From an uncultured Chloroflexota bacterium (GTDB lineage Bacteria; Chloroflexota; Dehalococcoidia; UBA2979), in assembly GCA_902827055.1 (NCBI GenBank), contig CADEHD010000095.1:1-7566 (forward strand): 7,566 nucleotides of DNA, read 5' to 3'. Shown piece after piece: positions 1 to 5,709 of this stretch. Position 1 is the stretch's first letter. Each line of letters opens with the position of its first letter. The notes below the pieces were generated by a model, which worked only from the letters and a program-made list of their open reading frames with translations, was not told where the DNA came from and did no database searches. The translations under genes were made by a program, and so were the position numbers.

Positions 1-16
1 TCATCAAGCCGATCGC

Positions 17-394
17 CTACATCGTGCTCAAGCCGGGGCGCAGCGCCTCGCCCGTGACGAGCACGGCGAGCAGGACGGCGAAGAGCGGCGCCGACGCGAG
101 CAGTGGCGTGGAGCGTGCCACACCAAGCCGGCTCATCGAGAGGTAGTTGAAGAAGCGCCCCATCGGGAAGTTGAGGATCCCGATGACCGCGAAGAGCCCG
201 ATCGTGGAGAGCGAGAGCGCCAGGAGTGCCTCGCGCTGGGTCGCGAAGGCGAGGACGCCCGTGAGGACGAGGCCTGCAACGAGCGAGATTAACGTGCCCA
301 GGGACGTCGACATGTCGCGCAAGCCAAGCCGCACGAGGATCGCGCTGAACCCCCAGGACGAGGCGGCGGCAAGGGCGAGACCAATCGCGAGCAC
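17..394 (-). pseudogene. EamA/DMT-family permease, truncated by in-frame TAG
   Basis: This is the N-terminal half of a drug/metabolite transporter (EamA) permease, an inner-membrane protein that usually has about 280-300 aa, ten helices and two EamA repeats. The 125 residues contain four clear hydrophobic segments (about residues 2-24, 31-50, 57-76 and 89-115) and the family-typical stretch ending in LLAVLVTGEAL, after which helix 5 should begin. Instead a TAG codon (17-19) follows STM. The same frame then continues as AIGLM to the window edge, which looks like the start of the missing helix. This suggests a nonsense mutation or a base-call error rather than a natural end. The start is GTG at 392-394, with a GGGGAG Shine-Dalgarno 6 nt upstream. 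The substrate cannot be predicted. The EamA call is firm. The pseudogene status is an inference, because the rest of the gene lies outside the window. Confidence 0.7.
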
Positions 395-530
395 ACGTGG
401 CTCCCCTCGAAGCTGCCGCAGCGTACGCGATGCCGAGGTCGAGAGACACCGGAGGGGCGCCCGCGCGCCCCTCCATCATGCGACTGCCCTCGGGCGGCCG
501 TGCCGTCACCGTTTCACGAGCGGCGCGCGG
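395..530. other. Intergenic spacer between DinB-like gene and EamA gene
   Basis: This 136-base spacer separates two minus-strand genes. It holds the hairpin at 451-474, the EamA ribosome-binding site at about 401-407, and a weak TACGCT box (minus strand, 420-425) that could serve as a -10 element for the EamA gene. No convincing -35 accompanies it. I see no small coding sequence here. Confidence 0.4.
451..474 (-). terminator. GC-rich hairpin, probable terminator of the DinB-like gene
   Basis: The inverted repeat is perfect: GGAGGGGCGC (451-460), loop CCGC, and GCGCCCCTCC (465-474). It lies 56 bases downstream of the DinB-like stop codon on the minus strand. The stem is very stable, but no real U-tract follows on either strand (minus-strand continuation GGTGTCTCTC). 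It is therefore a non-canonical intrinsic terminator at best, and could also be an mRNA-protecting 3' structure. Confidence 0.5.
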
Positions 531-1034
531 CTAGAACGGGTAGCCCTTCGCGCCGCTGAGCCCCTTGAGCGCGGAGATCTCGCCGACGTGGGCGAAGGTG
601 TTCGCGAGGAGCAGCCCGCCGAGGGCGCCGCCGATCGGCATCTTGTTCCCGAAGATCTCGACTTCGCGGTCGAGGTCGGCATCGGAGAGCGATGCGACGT
701 AGGCATCCGTCTTGGCGAAGACCTTCGCTGCGTACTCCGCCAGGTCGGCCGGGGTGGTCTGCATCGCGCGCGCGACCGCGTGATCCTGGGCGAACACCCA
801 GGCGATGCCGAGCTTGGTGCCATAGCCCTCGGACTCCCAGATCGTGGGTGCGCCCTGCAGCATGCTGACGAAGCCGTCCTCGGTGTGGAGGATGTGCGCG
901 GCCAGCTCGCCGATCGGGTGCACGACACCGGCCGGGACGTGCTTCGCCTGCTCGGGCGTCACGTCCCCGACTGTGCCGCTGTACCAGTTGTGCGCGGCCT
1001 GGAAGGAAGCGCCGAGCGTCTGCACACCGTTCAC
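531..1034 (-). CDS. DinB superfamily (DinB_2-like) metal-binding protein
   Basis: This 167-aa protein has the length and pattern of a DinB/YfiT-fold four-helix bundle. Members bind a divalent metal through histidines and include thiol-dependent transferases and many uncharacterised proteins; the name does not imply DNA polymerase IV. Visible landmarks, numbered from the chosen start, are H15 in the first helix, the helix with H47 and E52 (AHILHTEDGF), and the typical C-terminus with H149 and E152 (AHVGEISALKGLSGAKGYPF). H15/H47/H149 would be the candidate metal triad. I chose GTG at 1032-1034 because AGAAGGGA lies 9 nt upstream and the DinB helix starts there. The frame is open for 26 more codons upstream, but that stretch lacks family-like sequence. 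The gene lies 104 bases downstream of the crotonase gene on the same strand, so co-transcription is possible. The substrate is unknown; detoxification by thiol transfer is only a family-level guess. Confidence 0.82.
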   Translation of the reverse strand: MNGVQTLGASFQAAHNWYSGTVGDVTPEQAKHVPAGVVHPIGELAAHILHTEDGFVSMLQGAPTIWESEGYGTKLGIAWVFAQDHAVARAMQTTPADLAEYAAKVFAKTDAYVASLSDADLDREVEIFGNKMPIGGALGGLLLANTFAHVGEISALKGLSGAKGYPF

Positions 1035-1138
1035 GTGGATTAGTCCCTTCTGCTCGCACCGGCGGTTGCGGTGCCGTACCTGGATGACGTGTGAGCCTCG
1101 TGGAATCGACATCCGCCCGCGACGGGTGCCGCCGCGGG

Positions 1139-2050
1139 CTACTTCCGAGGCCCCTCGGGCCAGTGTTCAGTCTGCCACTGGCGACGCATCTCGGGGTTGG
1201 AGAAGCGGCCGTCGCGCCACTCGAGGGCGGAGCGAAGGCCTTCGTCGCGGTTGCGCGAGCGCCAGTCCTCCATGCTCGGTGAGACGTGCATGCGCGCGTC
1301 CTGCTCGGCAGCCAGGCGCTGCATCGTGCGCGCGCCCATCAGCTCCATCGCGAGGTTGACCGAGCGCTTGTTGCCCGAGAGGAGGTCCGTGGGCACCATC
1401 GCCAGCCGGTCGGCGAGCTCCTCGACCGTCTCCTCCAGGTCCTCGAGGGGCACCGATTTCCAGACCAGGCCGATGCGCTCGGCCTCGGCGCCGGTGACGA
1501 ACTCGCCGGTGAGGAGCATGTACTTCGCCCACTGCGGTCCCACGAGGTACGTCCACATGTGGGCAGGCGGCCCGCCCATCGCGCGCACGGGCGGGAATCC
1601 GATGTGCGCATCGGAGGCAGCGACGACGATGTCGCAGAGGAGCGCCAGGTCCGTACCGCCCGCGACGCAGTAGCCGTGGACCTGCGCGAGGACCGGCTTG
1701 TGCATGTCGAAGATCGTCATGCGGTCGCGTTGTGCGCCCTCCATGCGGTGGACGTCGTCATCGAACGCCTGGGAGTGGCGGTAGACCTGCGCGTAAGCGT
1801 CGCGCTCATCGACGGACTCGCCCTCGATGCGGCGCTCGGGAGTGAGGTCGTAGCCCGCGCAGAACGAGCGCCCGGCGCCGCGGATGATGACCGAGTGGAC
1901 CCGCGTGTCCTCGTCGGCGTCCCGGAGTGCCGAGGCGAGCTCGGCCTGGAGCCGCCTCGAGAGGGCGTTGAGCTTCTCGGGGCGGTTGAGGGTGATGCGC
2001 GCGCGCCCGCGCTCCTTCTCGACGATGATCGTTTCGTAGTCGGTGGTCAC
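1139..2050 (-). CDS. Enoyl-CoA hydratase/isomerase (crotonase) family protein, non-classical active site
   Basis: This 303-aa crotonase-fold protein should act on acyl-CoA thioesters in the cytoplasm. Seen: the N-terminal ITLNRPEKLNAL (19-30), the first oxyanion-hole segment RSFCAGYDL (61-69), the second segment HGYCVAGGTDLALLCD (125-140), and IGFPPVRAMGGPP (150-162), which shapes the active site. Aligned on rat mitochondrial enoyl-CoA hydratase, the Glu144 position is D134 (GGTDLAL against GGGCELAM) and the Glu164 position is P154 (IGFPPV against FGQPEI); the 20-residue spacing is preserved. The oxyanion hole is intact but the classical hydratase acid/base pair is not, so an isomerase, hydrolase, lyase or other crotonase chemistry is more likely than simple hydration. 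An insertion around residues 70-112 lengthens it beyond the usual roughly 260 aa. The start is GTG at 2048-2050, with GAGGGAGGG just upstream; the open frame extending to 2530 has no family similarity. The DinB-like gene follows on the same strand. Confidence 0.85.
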   Translation of the reverse strand: MTTDYETIIVEKERGRARITLNRPEKLNALSRRLQAELASALRDADEDTRVHSVIIRGAGRSFCAGYDLTPERRIEGESVDERDAYAQVYRHSQAFDDDVHRMEGAQRDRMTIFDMHKPVLAQVHGYCVAGGTDLALLCDIVVAASDAHIGFPPVRAMGGPPAHMWTYLVGPQWAKYMLLTGEFVTGAEAERIGLVWKSVPLEDLEETVEELADRLAMVPTDLLSGNKRSVNLAMELMGARTMQRLAAEQDARMHVSPSMEDWRSRNRDEGLRSALEWRDGRFSNPEMRRQWQTEHWPEGPRK

Positions 2051-2098
2051 GTCGTCCCTCCCTCGAGCGGATGCGCAGTCCGAGCACCTCGGTCGCGG

Positions 2099-2104
2099 AT
2101 TGTA
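2099..2104 (-). promoter_or_regulatory. Candidate -10 box for the crotonase gene
   Basis: The minus strand reads TACAAT, five of six matches to TATAAT, in very GC-rich surroundings. It would start transcription near position 2092 and leave a leader of about 40 nt containing the GAGGGAGGG ribosome-binding site. No good -35 hexamer is found 16-19 bases upstream, so this is only a candidate. Confidence 0.35.
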
Positions 2105-2293
2105 CGCGTGCCTCGGCGATTGTGATGCGCGGCGGAGGCGCCGTGCAGGCCGCCGGATGCAGCCGGTGTACGATCTTGGAGCAGTCCCCCGCTGTCCCCC
2201 TTCCCCTGCCTTCCTCCGACAGTGGTTGCCCGAGGCGCATGCGGGGCGGCGTTCGCCGTCGCCACCCGTCGGAAGCGCGGGGCTGCTGACGCT

Positions 2294-2320
2294 GCCGCAC
2301 AGGCCGCGCCGCACAGGCCG
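2294..2320 (+). repeat. Tandem 13-base direct repeat (14-base period) in divergent spacer
   Basis: GCCGCACAGGCCG occurs at 2294-2306 and again at 2308-2320, separated by a single C. A third copy with two mismatches (GCCGTGCAGGCCG) lies upstream at 2140-2152. The tandem pair ends about 30 bases before the DUF2306 start codon. It could be a regulator-binding site or simple GC-rich slippage; the sequence does not decide. Confidence 0.5.
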
Positions 2321-2351
2321 GGCCACACTGCCTCGCCTCGAGAGGACCCTG

Positions 2352-3035
2352 ATGACCTCGACGACACGCGTGGCGCCGATGACGCGTCGCGACTGGTTGA
2401 TCCCCGCAGCGCTGATCGCACTCGCCACGATCCCCATCATCGCTGGAGTCGCGCGGCTGGTGATGCTGGGGACCGGCGCGCCCGTACCGGACCGGTTCGT
2501 GTCGGCGCCGATCCCCGTCGTGTTGCACATCCTGAGTGCGACGACGTACTGCCTGCTCGGCGCATTCCAGTTCTCGCCGGGCTTTCGTCGGAATCACCTG
2601 AGATGGCATCGGGGAGCGGGTCGTGTCCTCGTGGGGGCTGGCCTCGTGGCAGCGCTGTCTGGGATCTGGATGGCGCTCACCTACGCGATCGTCCCCGCCG
2701 ACAACGCGCTGCTCCATGCCTTCCGGTTGCTCGCGGGCACCGGAATGGCCGTCAGCATCGTGATCGCGTTTGTGGCCATCCGCAGACGGAACGTATCCGA
2801 ACACCGCGCGTGGATGGGCCGTGCGTATGCCCTCGGCCAGGGGGCGGGCACGCAAGCGCTGACGCAGCTCCCGCTGATCCTCGCGTTTGGGCCGGCGGAT
2901 GCGATGCCGCTCGCCCTGATGATGGGCGGAGCCTGGGCGCTCAACCTCGGGGTGGCCGAGTGGTTCATCCGGCGCCGGCCCGAGGCTGGGCGCCGGCCTG
3001 TGCCTGCCGGCGTGCCGAGCGGCGCGCACGCGTAA
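2352..3035 (+). CDS. DUF2306 family integral membrane protein
   Basis: This 227-aa membrane protein has the pattern of DUF2306 (PF10067), a family of unknown function. Hydrophobic segments lie at about residues 15-39, 54-74, 91-114, 121-143, 165-180 and 185-205. Family-type landmarks are HILSATTYCLLGAFQF (59-74), a polar loop with RxHLRWHRGAGR (80-91), and EHRAWMGRAYAL (150-161). Recurrent histidines at 59, 82, 86, 122 and 151 sit near predicted membrane boundaries. The C-terminal tail is Arg/Pro-rich and probably cytoplasmic. The start is ATG at 2352 with AGAGGA 5-6 nt upstream; the open frame runs back to 2043 without membrane or family character. The gene is monocistronic, divergent from the crotonase gene and convergent with the SDR pair across a 61-base gap in which I see no strong terminator. 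The membrane call is solid; the DUF2306 assignment rests on recognised motifs. No function is assigned. Confidence 0.8.
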   Translation: MTSTTRVAPMTRRDWLIPAALIALATIPIIAGVARLVMLGTGAPVPDRFVSAPIPVVLHILSATTYCLLGAFQFSPGFRRNHLRWHRGAGRVLVGAGLVAALSGIWMALTYAIVPADNALLHAFRLLAGTGMAVSIVIAFVAIRRRNVSEHRAWMGRAYALGQGAGTQALTQLPLILAFGPADAMPLALMMGGAWALNLGVAEWFIRRRPEAGRRPVPAGVPSGAHA

Positions 3036-3096
3036 GTCCACGTCGGGCCTCGTTGCACCGCCGCGGGGCGTCGACGAGGTCCGCTCGGTCGAGGTG

Positions 3097-3918
3097 CTAC
3101 AGGTGCTGGGTCAGGCCGCCGTCGACGTGGAAGACCTGGCCCGTGACGTTTCCCGCGCCCGAGCCCGCGAGCCAGAGCGCCATCGGTGCCACGTCGTCGG
3201 GGGAGCCGGCGCGCCTCGGAAGGGTGAATCGGATGGCGCGGCCCGCGTCGTCGTCGCGCTCGTCGAGGCGGTCCTGCATCCAGTCCATCCACCCCGTCGA
3301 GATGCCGTTGATCGTGACACCCTGCGGCGCCAGCTCCTGCGAGAGCGACCGCACGAGTTGCTGCGTCGCCCCGTGTGCGGCTCCATACGCCGCCGTATTC
3401 GAGAGGCCGCGCTCACCGAGGACGTGGGACAGCAGCACGATTCGCCCGCCGGCGGGGTCGTTGCGGCGCATCTCCTCGGAGGCCGAGCGCGCGACGAAAA
3501 AGTGGGCGTTGAAGTTGTACGCCATCACCTGCTGCAGCTCGGAATCCGAGGTCTTCCCAATCGGCTTGCCGAGGAAGAGGTCCGAGGCGCACACGGCGAC
3601 GTCGATGCCGCCGAGCTCCTTCGCGATCTGGCGCGTCGTCACCTGCACGTTCTTGCCGAGCGTGACGTCCATGACGTAGACCGTCGAACGCGCCCCCAGC
3701 GCCTCGAGTTCGCGCTGCAGCCGCTTCGCGCTGACGACCGCCTCGTTGGGATGCAGCACAGCGAGCGCGATCTGGGCCCCGGCCTCGGCGAAGCCGCGCG
3801 CGATTGCCGCGCCGACGGGCGACTCGGCGGCCACGATGAGCGCGCGCTTGCCATCGAGGCGGAAATGGGCGGGGCCGGGCATGGCCGCGAGTGCGGCGAG
3901 CGCGTCGGGGGACGTCAC
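3097..3918 (-). CDS. SDR-fold protein with degenerate active site (probable pseudoenzyme subunit)
   Basis: This 273-aa protein has the full length and layout of a classical short-chain dehydrogenase/reductase, but key residues are replaced. The cofactor motif TGxxxGxG reads VAAESPVG (29-36), so only the last glycine remains. The NAG motif after the fourth strand reads ASD (111-113). The catalytic Lys of YxxxK is His (Y178-GAA-H182, codon CAC at 3373-3375). N135, S164 and Y178 are kept, as is the C-terminal VTGQVFHVDGG stretch used for SDR oligomerisation. This suggests a folded, partner-binding subunit with weak or no NAD(P)-dependent catalysis. GTG at 3916-3918 overlaps the TGA of the upstream SDR (GTGA, 3915-3918), so translation is probably coupled. 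Both SDR genes are exactly 822 nt. The likely role is the non-catalytic partner of a hetero-oligomeric dehydrogenase; a divergent but active enzyme with another cofactor mode is not excluded. Confidence 0.87.
   Translation of the reverse strand: MTSPDALAALAAMPGPAHFRLDGKRALIVAAESPVGAAIARGFAEAGAQIALAVLHPNEAVVSAKRLQRELEALGARSTVYVMDVTLGKNVQVTTRQIAKELGGIDVAVCASDLFLGKPIGKTSDSELQQVMAYNFNAHFFVARSASEEMRRNDPAGGRIVLLSHVLGERGLSNTAAYGAAHGATQQLVRSLSQELAPQGVTINGISTGWMDWMQDRLDERDDDAGRAIRFTLPRRAGSPDDVAPMALWLAGSGAGNVTGQVFHVDGGLTQHL
3915..3918 (-). promoter_or_regulatory. GTGA stop/start overlap coupling the two SDR genes
   Basis: On the minus strand the TGA of the intact SDR and the GTG start of the degenerate SDR share four bases. 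Such overlaps commonly give termination-reinitiation and a fixed subunit ratio. GGAGCTG lies about 7-13 nt before the GTG, inside the upstream coding region, and can act as the ribosome-binding site. Confidence 0.7.
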
Positions 3919-4736
3919 GAGGCAGCTCCGATCTCGTGGGCGGGCGCGAAGGTGACGGGCGCAAGCCCACCCGCGAGCCCGCCGCCATCGATGATGAACA
4001 GCTCGCCGGTTACGTAGCGGGACGCATCGGAGGCGAGGTAGAGGGCGAGTGGCCCGAGCTCCCACCAGTCGCCCAGGCGCCGAATCGGGACGCGGACGCC
4101 GCGGTTGCGGCGGACCTCCGCCTCCTGCTCGTCGCGCGGCGGGCGCTGGTTGATGTAGCCCGGGACGATCGCGTTCACACGGATGCCGTGCTTCGCGAGC
4201 ATCGTCGCGGCCGACTTCGTGAGCGAGATTACGCCACCCTTGGCCGTCGGATAGGCGAACTGCTGGTTCCCGCGCATCGCCGTGCCCGAGGCCACGTTGA
4301 CGATGACCCCGCCGTCACCCTGTGCGACGAACTGGCGTGCGGCGGCGCGGTCGCTGAAGAAGGCCGACTTCAGGTTCGTGGCGACCACCGACTCGAAGGC
4401 CTCGTCCGGGTATTCCCAGAACTCCAGGTTCTGGGGCCCGCCGCCGCCTCCGGCGTTCGCGATCATCACATCGAGGCGTCCGAAGCGCGCGACCGCGGCC
4501 GCGACCAGCGCGTCGACCGCCTCGGAGCTGGTCACGTCCGTGGGGACCGAGATCGCCGTGCCTCCATCGGCTGTGATCTCTGCCACCGTCTCGTTGATCT
4601 GCTCGGGTGTGCGGGCGGCGCAGACCACCTGTGCGCCCCCAGCTGCGAGGGCCTTGGCCATCGCCTTACCCAGGCCGCGGCCCGAGCCCGTGACGATGGC
4701 GACTTTGCCATCCATGCGCAGTGAATCGAGGACCAT
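3915..4736 (-). CDS. Short-chain dehydrogenase/reductase, complete catalytic site
   Basis: This 273-aa classical SDR should oxidise a secondary alcohol or reduce a ketone with NAD(P)(H), with FabG-like sequence order. Seen: TGSGRGLG (16-23) in the Rossmann fold, NAG at 94-96, N121, S150, YPTAK with Y162 and K166, and IVPG (about 188-191) after the sixth strand. The end of strand 2 carries Arg42 (CAAR) and no Asp, which favours NADP(H); this is an inference. The substrate cannot be read. The start is ATG at 4734-4736, preceded by GGAGGA 4-5 nt upstream, the best ribosome-binding site in the window. It lies 46 bases downstream of uppP on the same strand. Its stop codon overlaps the start of the degenerate SDR, so the two are almost certainly made together. 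An unusually glycine-rich run (residues 96-100) follows NAG. Confidence 0.9.
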   Translation of the reverse strand: MVLDSLRMDGKVAIVTGSGRGLGKAMAKALAAGGAQVVCAARTPEQINETVAEITADGGTAISVPTDVTSSEAVDALVAAAVARFGRLDVMIANAGGGGGPQNLEFWEYPDEAFESVVATNLKSAFFSDRAAARQFVAQGDGGVIVNVASGTAMRGNQQFAYPTAKGGVISLTKSAATMLAKHGIRVNAIVPGYINQRPPRDEQEAEVRRNRGVRVPIRRLGDWWELGPLALYLASDASRYVTGELFIIDGGGLAGGLAPVTFAPAHEIGAAS

Positions 4737-4782
4737 CGTTCCTCCAGACTCGGACGTGGGGCGCGTGACCGATGGGGTCGCG

Positions 4783-5607
4783 CTAGAAGGCGCCGAGGAG
4801 CGCCCCGGCGATGACGGCAGTGCCGAGCGCAATCCTATACCAGACGAACACGCGCAACGTGCGCGTGCGGAGGAACGTGAGGAGCCCCGCGATCACCAGC
4901 CAGCCGACGACGGCCGCGGTCGCGGCCCCGACGAACATCGCGCCCCAGGCCAGGGGCGCGTCATCGAGGAGCGCCTTGCCCAGCTCGAGCACCGCCGCGG
5001 CGAAGACCACAGGCGCCGAGAGCAGGAACGAGAAGCGCGCCGCCGCCTCCCGATCGAAGGCGAGCGCGCGGGCCGCCGTCATGGTCGCGCCCGACCTCGA
5101 GACACCGGGCATCAGCGCGACCGCCTGGGCGATCCCGACGAGGATCGCGGCCGCGTAGGTCATGGAGGCCAGACCACGGTTGCCCTCCAGTCGATCGGCC
5201 CAGCCGAGCAGCAACCCGAACCCGATCAGGTTCACGCCCACGATGAGCGGGGAGCGCAGGTAGGTCTCGATGGTGGAGTTGAAGAGGAGCCCCGCGAGCA
5301 CCGCCGGCACCGTGCCCAGCGCGATCGCGAGCAGGAGGCGCGTCTCGGGACTCCAGCGGCGGATGCCCGCTCCGTGGGTGGTGGCGTCATCGACGAGGCC
5401 GCGCGCGAATCCGAGCCAGTCGGCGCGAAAGTAGACGAGGACCGCGAACAGCGTCCCGAGGTGCAGCCCGACGTCGAAGGTGGGGGAGGCCGTCTCGCTG
5501 CCGAGGAGACGGCTGCTGAGGAGCAGATGCCCCGAGGACGAGATCGGGAGGAACTCGCTCAGTGCCTGCACCGCGCCGAGGAGGATAGCCCGCGGGTAGT
5601 CGTCCAC
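4783..5607 (-). CDS. uppP: Undecaprenyl-diphosphate phosphatase (UppP/BacA family)
   Basis: This 274-aa polytopic membrane protein removes a phosphate from undecaprenyl pyrophosphate, recycling the lipid carrier for peptidoglycan and other envelope polymers; overexpression of this family gives bacitracin resistance. Seen: the (E/Q)xxxE motif as Q14-ALS-E18, followed by FLPISSSGHL (19-28) with S24 and H27 matching E. coli S27 and H30, and the second signature PGVSRSGAT (167-175) with R171 and T175. The inverted repeat of the fold is visible in the Q161-AVAL segment before the second signature. Length and helix content match the family. The start is GTG at 5605-5607: the Met/Val-DDYPRAILLG start fits other members, and the next upstream sequence is a TAGCCT box rather than a good ribosome-binding site, so the mRNA may be leaderless. 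It is the first gene of the minus-strand cluster with the SDR pair, although no functional link to them is evident. Confidence 0.95.
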   Translation of the reverse strand: MDDYPRAILLGAVQALSEFLPISSSGHLLLSSRLLGSETASPTFDVGLHLGTLFAVLVYFRADWLGFARGLVDDATTHGAGIRRWSPETRLLLAIALGTVPAVLAGLLFNSTIETYLRSPLIVGVNLIGFGLLLGWADRLEGNRGLASMTYAAAILVGIAQAVALMPGVSRSGATMTAARALAFDREAAARFSFLLSAPVVFAAAVLELGKALLDDAPLAWGAMFVGAATAAVVGWLVIAGLLTFLRTRTLRVFVWYRIALGTAVIAGALLGAF

Positions 5608-5613
5608 CCTTCG

Positions 5614-5619
5614 AGGCTA
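5614..5619 (-). promoter_or_regulatory. Candidate -10 box for leaderless uppP transcript
   Basis: TAGCCT (minus strand) matches TAnnnT and ends exactly 6 nt before the GTG start of uppP, the spacing expected when the start codon is the first transcribed codon. AAGG touches the start codon, too close to act as a normal Shine-Dalgarno. No clear -35 is seen. Confidence 0.5.
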
Positions 5620-5697
5620 GGGCTCCGGCCGAGTACGCGCGCGAACGGGTCTCGCCCGCGGCCTCGGTCCGGCGCGCGGGATCGCCGTTCCTCCGCG

Positions 5698-5703
5698 TAC
5701 TAT
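5698..5703 (+). promoter_or_regulatory. Candidate -10 box for leaderless transcript of the 235-aa gene
   Basis: TACTAT matches TAnnnT (four of six to TATAAT) and ends exactly 6 nt before the ATG at 5710. No Shine-Dalgarno-like sequence precedes the ATG. The same spacing is seen for the divergent uppP gene. No clear -35 is seen. Confidence 0.5.
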
Positions 5704-5709
5704 CAAGCG

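Larger units (their letters stand above)
2051..2351. other. 301-base divergent spacer between crotonase and DUF2306 genes
   Basis: No gene is supported here; the open frames that cross it are extensions of the two flanking genes and match no family. It holds a candidate -10 box for the crotonase gene (minus-strand TACAAT, 2099-2104), a weak plus-strand TACGAT at 2168-2173, and two tandem copies of a 13-base sequence at 2294-2320 with a degenerate third copy at 2140-2152. The DUF2306 ribosome-binding site is at its right end. Confidence 0.5.

Noticed and set aside
531..1034. DinB name taken as DNA-damage polymerase
   Set aside because: The protein is of the small DinB/YfiT-like metal-binding superfamily and has no polymerase domain.
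147..1043. Long plus-strand open frame over the EamA and DinB-like genes
   Set aside because: It is Arg/Gly/Asp-rich antisense sequence, a usual by-product of high GC, and two recognisable families are encoded on the other strand.
1116..1138. CCCGCG...CGCGGG inverted repeat between the crotonase and DinB-like genes
   Set aside because: A 6-bp stem with an 11-base loop and no T-run is expected by chance in GC-rich DNA and is not a convincing terminator.
2043..2351. Upstream extension of the DUF2306 frame
   Set aside because: The extension lacks membrane or family character, overlaps the crotonase start, and a good ribosome-binding site precedes ATG 2352.
2051..2530. 160-codon N-terminal extension of the crotonase frame
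   Set aside because: Crotonases begin at the equivalent of TTDYETI. GTG 2050 has a strong ribosome-binding site, and the extension is antisense to the DUF2306 gene.
1139..4736. A complete CoA-dependent degradation operon (crotonase plus SDR pair, as in bbs genes)
   Set aside because: The genes are separated by an opposite-strand gene, and no CoA-transferase, acyl-CoA dehydrogenase or thiolase is present in the window. Only the SDR pair itself supports a comparison with BbsCD.
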